From assembly GCF_032854445.1 (NCBI RefSeq), contig NC_088302.1, positions 44,922,521-44,986,520 on the forward strand: a stretch of DNA of 64,000 bases, in the 5' to 3' direction. Source of the stretch: Liolophura sinensis (Eukaryota > Mollusca > Polyplacophora > Chitonida > Chitonidae). The notes beneath the pieces are model-generated. The model made no database searches. It saw nothing but the letters and a program-made list of their open reading frames with translations, and was not told the DNA's origin. Below, in pieces: positions 25,201 through 37,200 of this stretch; within the stretch, counting starts at the first letter, position 1, and every line of letters starts with the position of its first letter. The position numbers and the translations under genes are program-made.

Positions 25201-28200
25201 ACGTCACTGGCCTAGAACTACTCAAAGTGTCATCACGTTTGATTAAAAGTAACATAAAAACGGTGCAAAGTCAGTCCTCTGGGCTCTTAGTACAGATGCA
25301 TACAATGGCAGTGTGGAAGGGTATGAGTTTGTCGGTGTAAGATTTGGAAGTAATAAAGTGCCACATAAATATGTTGTAAGACAAACCAAAACTGACGCAT
25401 CAAAGTTCATTTCGAAAGATTTTTAAAGCAAATGACTTTTTATTTAACACATTTTTCACTAACAAAGGGTATGCCCTCGTAAGGCAGACACCAGACTGTT
25501 CCCATGTAGTACGATGTAGGGTTCTTCAGTACCCAATATCAGCAGAGTGACAGGTTCAAGTTGTATATCAAAGGAGAACACCCCGTGGGGTGTGTAATAA
25601 GTGGGGGGAGTCAACAAGTGGGCTCATAAAGTCGTGGGTAAGATATCAGCTTGATGTATAGAGCCTACTGGTGAAAAAGAGGTTTGTCAACTTCATAATG
25701 TCATAAAGCAAGATGTTACCGGTGGGCTTTTTACGCCGACAGTGTCCACCTTTTGACACGGAAACATTATATCATATGTGAACGGCTCTGTCTTAGTCAC
25801 CATGCGCCCTGGTTAAGGTCTAGAATAACTGTACAGTGCTTGTAAAGTAATAAATCCATACAGAAAAGGGCCAGTCTCTGGCAACATGTACTCAGCACGA
25901 TCCGGTCTTACTTAAGTTCGTTAGACATTCCTATACGACTCATAGACCATGAATGAACGTTCCAAGTAGATCATTGCAAAACCCAATCCCTAAACAACTT
26001 AAACACTAGCTCCAAAAGTGCAAGAAATAATACATAAATAGCAAATAAAGCTGACAACAGGAAAGATGAAAGCAGTCATCATTTTCCAATGATGCAGGTA
26101 AGGCTGTCAATAATTTAGTTGTGACATTCAATTCAAATTTAAAAACTGCAAGGACATACTAGTGCAACACTTACAGACCAGTATTTACAGGAACCATAGA
26201 AAAAGAACCCTTGATTAAAATGAGGCATTGCCTTAGTCATTTTGTTGTCATGATAATTGTCATTGTGCCAACATTAATGATAGGGACTTGTGCCAACAAT
26301 GTGTGCAAAGAGATCAGAATGTAAGATGAACACAACTATCACATACAACCTCATATATAGTTCGTGTCACACATACTATACACATCAGGGTGCAAGCTCG
26401 CGAACATGTGTCGAACAGGTTTTCAGTGTGCATGTTAATGTATAGATAACAACAAAGTATCCATCGATGAGAAGATTTATGCGAATGATAAATATTTCAT
26501 GAAAGAATGCCCGGGACAAGAACTTTCATCAGCTCTTTTATTGCGGCACTTTTTGAGTTTGTAATGAAAAAATCAGTTGAAAAATGAGATGTAATATTTT
26601 TGTAATAGGCGGCCGGATCTATACACGACTATGCGTTTTCTTTTTGCTGAATTTAGGATTATCCCATTCAACTCATGAAAACTATTTTTCAGCTCGTAGG
26701 CTGTGATGATGAACTGGGCTCCACGAAGTCTCTGGATAAGTGCGGCGTTTGTGGCGGTGACGGCACGAGTTGTCTCCCTTCTCTGAGTAGCTCGGGTGGG
26801 TTTGAATGGCGTTTGACTGGTTACAGCCCGTGTTCTGTGACGTGTGGGGTAGGTGACACATTCTAGGCTTGGCATATTGAAATATTGTATATCTTTATAC
26901 TTTGATACTGAATTTATTACCATGAAATCCTTTAATCTTTAAAAAAGATTTCTTTAACGGACTAGACTCAGATGAAGTGGGTTTTTATCGAAAAAAATCT
27001 TAACATTTTTCAAGCATTCTAATAGGAATAACAAAGGGTAAGAGGATCTGTTCTTAATGCTGATTCGTCACGACATTAGACATAGTTTGGGGGATGTATA
27101 TGCATCACATGTCCAAAGTTCTTTTGATATGAACTTCATAACATAAGTGTTGTAATCCTCATATATCATGGTGACATTGAAGGGTTTTTCTGATTGCAGG
27201 TGGGTATACATCACGTGACGGCCGTGTGCGAGGACAGCTCTACCAGGCTCATCGTGGACTCGGAGAACTGTGCCCATCTCACTCAACCTGCCGCTGTCAA
27301 GCAGAAATGTATTCAACCGAGATGCATCGTACCGTAAGTATGACAGAAATTATGACTCAGGAACATGTTTAGTTTGATATTTTGCTGTGCTAAATACTAC
27401 TACGTCTTGAGGAATATGGAATTTGAGTTTAGGGTTAATGGTGTTGCTTGGTATCTGAAATTAAGAGTAGTCGACATTCCAAGCATGGTAACTTAAAATA
27501 GATTTATCAAAATATGTCATTGTGCAGATTTTGTTACTTGTATGCAGGGCTAATATTGACCTATCTCTTTCTTGCTTCCAGGGAATGGTTTGAGGGAGAA
27601 TGGCAGGAATGTTCTAAGTCGTGCAACGAAGGAGTGCGCAGGCGTCATGTTTACTGTGCTGAAATCACGGAAAATGGCGGACATCGACGCATTCCGGATA
27701 CGCATTGTGCACAGTCCAGGCCACCAACCACGGGACCCTGTAATACTGAACGTTGTCCCACCTGGTACGCCGGGGAATGGTCTCCGGTAAGCTGTAGTAT
27801 TCTGCTTTTTTATTAAGCCGATGTGGAATCAAGGGAAGTTATCCTGATTAACGTGATACTCAATAATCGACGCTTAATGAGTATGTTAAAATCTCAATAT
27901 ACACACACGTTATGGTCACCAGAAGTTCCCATTTTGATATGCTGTTCTCACAAAAACATTTGTTGAGTTTTCACAGTTTACTCAAACATGATACAGCAAC
28001 TTTTCAAGAGGCTTGAAACTTGGTTAAAGATAAAAGCCTATAGGATGATATATTATCGTTGCCAATTTTCTGTCGGAAGAAACCACTAGTCTTTCCATCT
28101 ATTTAAATATGAAATCTACCAACGTTTGTAATGCTTGTACGTTCAGTTACCAAACCTAATCCATTCACAATTTAATTACTTAAGTCACCTGCAAGAATTT

Positions 28201-31200
28201 CGATCTGGGATCAAACAGAAGTATTTTTTGTTGCAGTGTACAGCCACATGCGGAGGTGGAAGTCAATATCGTGAGGTGATCTGCCGCCAAATGGCAGGGC
28301 ACGCGTGTGATGAGGCTGCCAAACCTCAGGCCATCCGCAAATGTACGGCTACTGTAGCATGTAAGGGACCTACAGGTGGGTGTATTGTGCTGACCTTGTC
28401 TATTAAGATACCGGATTAAAATGAATAACATCTCACTGCATATCATCACATTTTAAAATGCTGTATCATTATTGCCTAACTTTATGAATACGGATTCATA
28501 TTGTCCAATACTGTAAGCTGATTACCGTTCACAGAACACCTTACTAAACAATCATTCGGCGAGGTGCTTAACACAACCCACTTCATTTTGGCAGAGGTTT
28601 ATAATATATTTCCAATCCTAACTTCATTGGGTGGGATTGGACGGATATTTATTTATATTTGTCAACAAAGATAGTTTTGAAAGAGTTACATTAGAAATTT
28701 TTGGGCAAAAAATCGATCAGCGCAAGTCCAATCGTATCAGCTATTATTTTGGAGTACACCAAATAATTATCTTTCGCAAAATTATTGTGCATTGTAACTT
28801 TTTCAGAGTAATGTAAGCTATTTTTCGTTAATACAGAAGAATATATTTGATTAGCGAATATTTATTTTTTGTTATCTTTTGTGCATATTTCTTAAGCGTA
28901 AGCAAAAGTAGTTTTATGCCACACATATGACAACGTTTGAGGTAATGCGTTTAATTTCAGATCATGTACATGTAGTAAAATATACACGTCGACATATACC
29001 ACAATGATGTGTTTTTATTCTGCTATAATAGATATATTCTTCTCTTAGGACGAGACACGAGTAACTCTTCCACCTTCAAGTTACAAATTATATTCAGTCC
29101 CTAGACACGTTTTTCTCGTAGGACTTGCAGTGAAGAAGAATTTTATATTAAAAGTGTATCCTAGAATTGATCGCGCTAAAATGAGATAATTCTAAAGTTT
29201 CGCTTAGGATCAAATTTCCCGCTCTCCACTCTCTGCCCTCTGAAAACTGCACCATAGCTTGCACCATAGTCACAGTTTCTGAAAGTTCTATGACGACACA
29301 CTGACTTCACTATAACGCTGCTATTCACTTAACGACAGACGCCCCTGATTCAGCAACAACAGCTGCACACATTATCCATCTCGTGGAGGGTGAGTAGCGG
29401 CTACCTTGTAACCCGTTAGTTTCCCTGTCTTAGATGAGAATGTCTGATATCCGGCTTATCTCCCCTCATTCTGAAGATTTCTTTGCGAAGACCTTATTTC
29501 CTCTGAATGTCAGCCTTACCAAGTGTCACTTCGGTTTCGTTTCAAGCTCTTGCAGATCAAAATGTAACCTTTTTCAAGTGGGCTAACTACTCCTCGCTCC
29601 TTGGAAGCCATCCCTAAATTTCTAAAACTCTCTTCTTTTTACGTTAAACATACCTTTATTTTTGCACAACTATTTGACCTAGGTTTTTAGGTCAGTGCTC
29701 ATTTTGGGGTAAAAACTCAAGCGTCACTTGGTTGATCTGACATTAACTGAGAACTCAACTAGGCACCAATATAGCGTTTTGATAAGTCTTCGTTGTTGCC
29801 TGGTTTCTCTCCAAAGCATTGTACGTGTGCATTATCGAATTGAACGTGTTTGAATAGTAGTTATATGACAAACATACATGAACCTCATCAGCTCTTTTGC
29901 CAGTATGTAGGAGACCGATGATAGTATTGAAATATTTCCTGGATAGCTGTACCATTAATCCACTGTAGATTGTATTTGTTACCTCGTGTGTCTTTCTATT
30001 GCCATTACTGTTTTGAGTGCAACAAAATGTTATAATCTCCATCCATGTATATTATTGGGCATGAAAGTAGATTATTAGTCTGATCGGTAGATTGGATATA
30101 TATTTTCTTCTAGAGACTAGCGAGGCAATCTCAGGATCGGACGGTGAGTGGTTGGTGCATCTATTTTGTATACACCGTAAGCTGTTACCGCTGGGTACAC
30201 AAGATGTCTTCCACACCAATTTGAAGAGAATGGCCAGCAGGCTTCAGATACCATACTCTGATATATACAGATGCAACTATGGAAACTATCAGGTACATGA
30301 GGCCAAAAAATAAAAACAAACACTAAAATACGGATATATTTCAAGGACGAGATCGGTTCCCTGTGGTCGCAGTATAGTAGCCGTGCTATGGCACGTTTGT
30401 GGCAGCGTATTTCAGGAGACAGACATACAAATTAGAATTTGTAAAGAATGATTCAACATATAGCCAGAGAAGCCAGGGATCTTTTCCTACGGCAAATTCG
30501 AGTTTCCGGTTTGTGCTTGCATTACACTTAATATGTTACCGTAGCAATTCGAGTTATCGAATTATATACATTACCGAAACACTGCACACAGTTCTAGGCA
30601 TTGCTTCACTTGGTTATCTTTGTTTTTGTTGTTTGTGTTTTGACAAATTTGATCATAACTACTATGTTTAGACACTTTCAAGTACATTCAACAAAGACCC
30701 ACCAAGAAAGCGAACCGTTTTAAAACATTTCTTGTCAGACGACACGTATTTTTCTCAGTATACTTCCATTTGGCTAGGTTGACCAGGGGTAACAGCTTAC
30801 CTGTGTATGGATGTGGTTGATGTACGGTGTATATAGCATTAAGTCTGTGACGGGTACGGCATTTGTTTGGTAGTATCCCCTTTTTATCAACTTCTCTTAG
30901 CTATCCCTTCAACCTGACTGTTTTCATTCCCCCAGATCTGACCTGCATTTGTATAATCACGTTTGTTCCCCTAGCTTGACTTTAGCATGTATGTATTTAT
31001 TGTATTGATGTCATATAGTATTTGATATATGGATGTTGTGTCAGGTAAATCAAATATAAGCCATTCGTTTATAAGATCGTAGAACTGTTATAAGGTGAGG
31101 CAGTGGTAACCTTGTGTGTTAGATGAGCTGTTATAATGTCTTATCGTTTAGCGTTTATGCTTGTGGCTCTTAACAATCAGTGTTGTGATTTAACAATTTG

Positions 31201-34200
31201 GTTTACCATACCGATTCCCAACTAATATGTTCATTTTGTGTAATATATTAAAGTCCTTATGTGTGCCAGTTTTGTTATTTAAAAACCTTTTGTTATATCC
31301 GTATAGTTTTTCAGTACAATCAATTTATGTGATCTATATTCATGTGAGTAAAGTTAACAGTACCTTGCCTATGTGAATGACTTGCATGATTATGTAGTGA
31401 AACATGACAATGATGTATACTGAAATGCCATTCCTGTATGGATTATGCCTGATTCTGATAAATATACTGGAGGCTTATTTGTGTGTATTTTTATCCATAT
31501 CGACCAACGTCGTCTTGCCATTTATATGCTTACATTTAAATAGAAATTATGTTAGTCTTATTAGAACGAAACATGAATCGCGCAGTGTGGTGATTCATTT
31601 TACAATAGTTTTTTTAAATAAATCGATGTTTTACGTTTTCATTTAACAGTACATTGCACATTTACAACATGGATAAACCTGAAAGATACCTTTGAAAAAC
31701 AGCGATCTGTATGTCCTTCTCCCATCTTTATGTAACAAGACTTAGACAGCGGTATAAAGACACGTATTAACATCACAACCTTACCTGCGGGGAGAGACAA
31801 ATTTGGAGAATTTTAGGAACATTAAGCTAAATATTAGCTGTTGTTTTATAGCCCATGAGGAAAATATAACCTGTAATGCTTTGCCATATCAGCCAATGCT
31901 TCATTTATCTACAGACGACAGACAAGAGATGAAAATCGCTCAGCAAAACTCCAAGCATGACGAGAGTAACGCAAATTTAAAAGCAACCACATCGCCAAGG
32001 TATGTGGATACCGCGTAAACTGTTATTATCATGCATTTGATCAGTAATTTGAGGTTTTGGAATACTTTGTGATCTTTAATTTGGTTTACGTATTCTGTAA
32101 TCATTGTTTACATGATGGGCATGACCTGTATTTGCTAAGCCATCGACAATGGACATATTACCTGCTGGTAAACTGTAGTTAAAAGTCACAGTTGATTTTG
32201 GGCGGAGAAAGATTCATATATTTTTACACTCTCAGCTAATCGTTCCCAATCTTTAAATACAAGAAACTGAATTTATCATTTGCCATTTACCCTGAGATGT
32301 AAAATATAGGTGGTGTCTGACTTAATTAATGTTGTGGTATATGATATGTGCTGCATTAACTTCCAAGTAATAGCTTTGTATTTCAATAATTGTGTTGCGA
32401 ATCTCTCACAGCTTCGTTGTTTCGTCATGGAGTCCGTGTAGCGCGTCCTGCGGCACTGGGGTGAAGACGCGGACGGTCACCTGTGAGGTGTTCCTCACTT
32501 ACCTGGACCGGATAGAGACGCTGCCGGATATTGACTGTAATGGTAAGAAATTCAGGCATTATATAACCTCATAAAAACACACTTTTATTATACGATTAAA
32601 AAAACAATCGTATCGTCAAGTTTTTACCTGTACAAGGCTAGCAAGTTGTATTGCATCAGATTAATTCAGGAAACCCGTGACTACCTGTATGTACCAAACA
32701 CATGTCCCGGTGCCTGTTTCATGCAATAGGCCTTCTCAGTTTATTCAAAAACTTTTACATATGGTTTTATAGACCGACATGTATGCTTGGTGCTCAGACT
32801 GTTAATTTCAGAACATGCACAATAACGGCAATCTTTGTACGTGCTTTGCTTTATGTTTGCCTCATAAGCGTACGCTCAAGTACTGTGAGTTCTGACAACA
32901 TATATGAGTACGCAGTTTTTGCATTATTCAACAGCTTCCATTCTCTCATTTATTTAGCTCTGAAGGTATTACGGCATTTTTCAGGTAAGAAACCTGTTAG
33001 TGAGAAGTGGTGTTATGCAGGCTCTTGTAACAGTACCAACAACACTCACGATATCAGCTGGAATGATCTGCCCAGTGACCACAGCCGAGATGCCTACAGC
33101 TGGAGATACGGAAACTTTACTCCCTGCAGTAAAAGTTGTCTTCGAGGTGGGTAAATACCTTCATATCTTGCTTTCAGATGTTAATTAGATTTCACCTAAT
33201 TGTCCAAGCAGTATAATGTCAGTTTTATTTTCTCACTGCATTACCACAATATAACTCGCTGGATTGTCGTCTTCAAGGTCGACAGGACTCGATGGTAGAC
33301 TGTGTCCTGAATCTAGACGGTATGGTGGTTAATCCCAAGTTCTGCTCCGCTCTCCCGGGCCTTCATACCATATCCAGAGTCTGCAATGACATAGCCTGTC
33401 CGCCAAGGTACGAGTTATTCAAACTACATTTTTGGGGAATGAGGCGCCTTTTCTTGCGACTCAGGTCGAAGCTTAATTGACCAATGCAATACCCAAGCAC
33501 TGCCTTACCAATTTGTCCACAAATAGTCATCGCAAACGCAGGAATAATCAACAGAAAGCACAACTTCACACGAAATAATTTTAGACGGGAATCGTTTCTT
33601 ATTAGGTGCTACACATGGTCAAAAATATGTAACACGCCATGTTCGATCAGTGAAATCAGCTCAGTACAGGAGGATATTTTAGGTCAAAGAGCACATTCCA
33701 GGCTTCGGTTACTTTTGGTTCAAATTTAAATAAATAGTTCGTTTAAATGAAGTCAGTTCCATTGTTTTCCAGTGAGTGACCTGGAGTTTTTTGGTAGACC
33801 TTGTAGTTTTCTTCGATGACCCCTGTCGGTTCATCAGTTGCTGGATGATTGTAAGTTTTTCAGTGCCAACTGAGCTAGTCAACCACGAGAAATGAAATAC
33901 GCTCATAACAAAATCTGATAGAGTTCACATCGAGTGTTGAATTGTGTTTTTAAGGTGGGAGATTAGTGGGTTTGGTCGGTGCTCTGTGAAGTGTGGGGGA
34001 GGTATCAGTCGGCGGCCTGTGCGGTGTGTCCAGCAAATGGCCCCAGGGGAGGAGAACGTTGTGATGGTGGATGAGAGCCAGTGTACCGGGGCTAAGAGGC
34101 CAGAGACAGAAGAGCCGTGTAACGAACATCCGTGCCCCGCAAAATGGCGCACTGGCAAGTGGTCACAGGTGAGGGGTGCAATAGTATTACATTGTAATTC

Positions 34201-37200
34201 CGGACCCAGTGTAATCCCGGGTTTTACAGTCGTCATTAAAAACAGCTTCTCTTTGTAAGATGTAAATATTGTCAGGGAAATATCTGACTTTCAAGCTGGG
34301 GTGGTATATAAACACCAGAAGAATTTGAACCTTGCCCTTTTCGTTTCAGTGCTCGATGCCCTGTGGTGGAGGGTTACAGACGCGGGAGGTGATCTGTGAA
34401 AAATTAGTGCTGCATAATAATTACGTCATAGTGCCAGAGATAGAATGTCCTGGTGAAGAGAAGCCCGTACGGAGGAGGTGGTGTGTGACAGATTGTACCA
34501 ACAGAACACCCAAGATAAGGACGGAAAACAGCACCTTTATACAATTTACCTCCACCAAAAAGATAGTGCTCAAAGTGGGTGGAAGTGCTTTAATTCTTCC
34601 AGGCGCAACAGTGGTTGTGAAGTGCCCTGTGCGCAGATTCAACCGAAACTTGATATTGTGGTATAGACAAGGTCGTGTAGTACAATCCAAGGGCAGGGTG
34701 AAAGCCTTGAAAAACGGAGCTCTCCGCATTAGGAGGGCCAAATTGTACTCTGATTCCGGTAAATACATGTGTGTGGCGTCGGGCGTCAACGCCAGTATAG
34801 AAATACAATTCCAGACAAGGACTGAGGCGAAACAAAAAGCCAAAGTGAGACAGAAATATTTAGACACTATTGCCCACAGCCGGGAATTTAATAAACTATT
34901 TAAACAGTCATTAAAACTGTCAAGTAGAATTCCTTGGAAAGATCAACCAGGAATTGTGAAAGATGAGAGCTACGCGAGCAGCTCCGCACAAACTATGTTC
35001 GTGGCCGGTGATTGGTCACCGTGTTCGAAATCGTGCGGTGGAGAAGGCATACAGCAGCGGAAGGTGACGTGTGAGGAAATGAGCACCGGATACACACGGA
35101 TTATGTCATTTCACAAATGCAAAAAGAAAGGACTCGTACCCCCCGAATCGGAGCGAAAATGCTCCTCAGATGAGAAATGTCCTCAGTGGACAAGTGGTGA
35201 ATGGTCTCCTGTGAGTATACTATACAGTCTGGCTTCTCGTCATTTACGCACTCCTACTTCTTTTCCACTCCTACTTCTTTTTTTCTTACCAGAATAGATG
35301 GACATTTTTTGTAAAGTTATGCTTTAAAGAGCTACTTTGGTGTCAAAACACCTGTGCCTTAAAAGCAAGGTAAATTCATAAAGACTGGGGTAGTCTGAAT
35401 TGCTTTCCTAAATTGTGAAAATATTGCAGTGAATTAAAATCAATATTGTACGTTTCGACAGAGTATACGGAAACAAAACATTTCTGTCCCTTCCACTTTG
35501 CCTGGTGTGACGTCACCCACGAACACATGACGTCATCAATCGCTGACGTATATCCACAAATAACGCTGCCTTTTCAAACGCCCTTGACGTCATCCCAGCA
35601 TAAATGCCTTACTGAACGTCACATCTGCCTGATTGGACGTCATACATGGAATATTATCACGTCACATCAGGAAAATTTTACGGACACAGCCGAAGATTTT
35701 GTTTTCAAGGAATCTTTAGTTATATGGGTTAACTAGTGTTATTCATCAAAATCCTATTGAAACATAGTGTTAGGCTTATTCCGTAGGATTTCTTTCATAT
35801 CATTGTAATATTTCTACGCAATTCGTACTCTGACCAGAGTGGCACTTTAATTAACAGTTTACCTTCCTTATTTAAAATGGAGAGATTTTAGAACAAAATC
35901 TTAGTAAAATCTAAAACCATGATATATGATGGAACACTTTCAGGTAATTTACCTTTCTTGCTTTTGTTGTCTTTCTCTGCATTTTGAGCATTAAAACGTT
36001 CAGCAAAATATCGCTACGATCTAATTAAGCATGACAGGTATGCGCACGACGTTTGTTTGGCAATGCTTGTCACTAGTACCGCATACCTAACTAACCTCGC
36101 ATTGCTTCAGGCGAAGAAATGATGCTTCGGTGAATAGTCTATTACTGTGTGTAAAATACTAAATGACCACATTGTACACGTAAATACATGCTTATTTTTG
36201 CCTCCCGAAGTTCAGTTACAACCTATGGATATATTAAAATTTTGCACTGTGCACAAGTGGTCTGAACCATTGTGGCGAAATTTTTACCTGTATACCCTCT
36301 GAGATTCTGTAGTGGTGGCCAATATAAATGGTCAACAATTTCGGTGAACCCAAAACAAAGCCCTACATTAAACAGATATCGAACTGATTAATGACCAAGA
36401 TATTCTTGGCTTTGAACATATCACCTTTTACACAAATTTTTTCTATTCTTGCACCTGGCTTTGCAATCAATCAATCAACTTGTAGTATAAGCTCAACATG
36501 CTAAGTTTTACTCTCTATGCTGTGATCTTTTATATTTCCTCCGACATATTATTAGTTCATAAACATACTCACGCTTTTACTAGCTGTGTTACACTTTCGT
36601 ACATCCTGCTGCATGGTCTACTATGTACTTTATCACAACTCACCACTTTAGTTTCACCTCCATTGGCGGGATTAATTACAACGCTTCCGAACACTAGGAT
36701 CCTTTATCTGTAGATTGTAGAATTTTGCAAAATATAGAGCACATTGCACATATTGGAAAGTTTTCTTAACTTTCATTATATTGAGTCAAGTGCCAGCGTT
36801 GTCCCAATGGTTTTTTTTTCAAGAAGATGATTGCAACACATTGTTCGATAAATGACGTCACGATGACGTCATTTGTTGCTCGGTAAATGACTTCAGCATA
36901 ACGTCATTTTATGAGTAAAAAGTTCCTGTCTAGATATCTGTAATAGGAATCAGTAGTTTACCGACTTGTAATTTTGATATTTTAGTGTTCCGACGAGGAA
37001 TGTGTTAAAGATGGCTATTCAGTGCAGATTCGAGACGTTCAGTGTTCGTTCCAAAACGGCTCTGCAGCCAAATCCATTTTCTGTTTCCCCAACGTTCGCC
37101 CGACACACAGGCGGGAATGTGAAAACAAGGACTGTAAATCAGTCTGGGAAACATCCGATTGGTCAGAGGTAAGACAAGGGTGTGGTTTTGAAATCCATTG

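Noticed and set aside
34421-34867. Minus-strand 148-codon frame
   Set aside because: Antisense shadow of the ADAMTSL Ig exon.
35446-35736. 96-codon frame in an ADAMTSL intron
   Set aside because: An acceptor-like site exists, but its phase does not fit the flanking phase-0 exons and the protein has no TSR or Ig features; the openness reflects the repeated acgtca strings.
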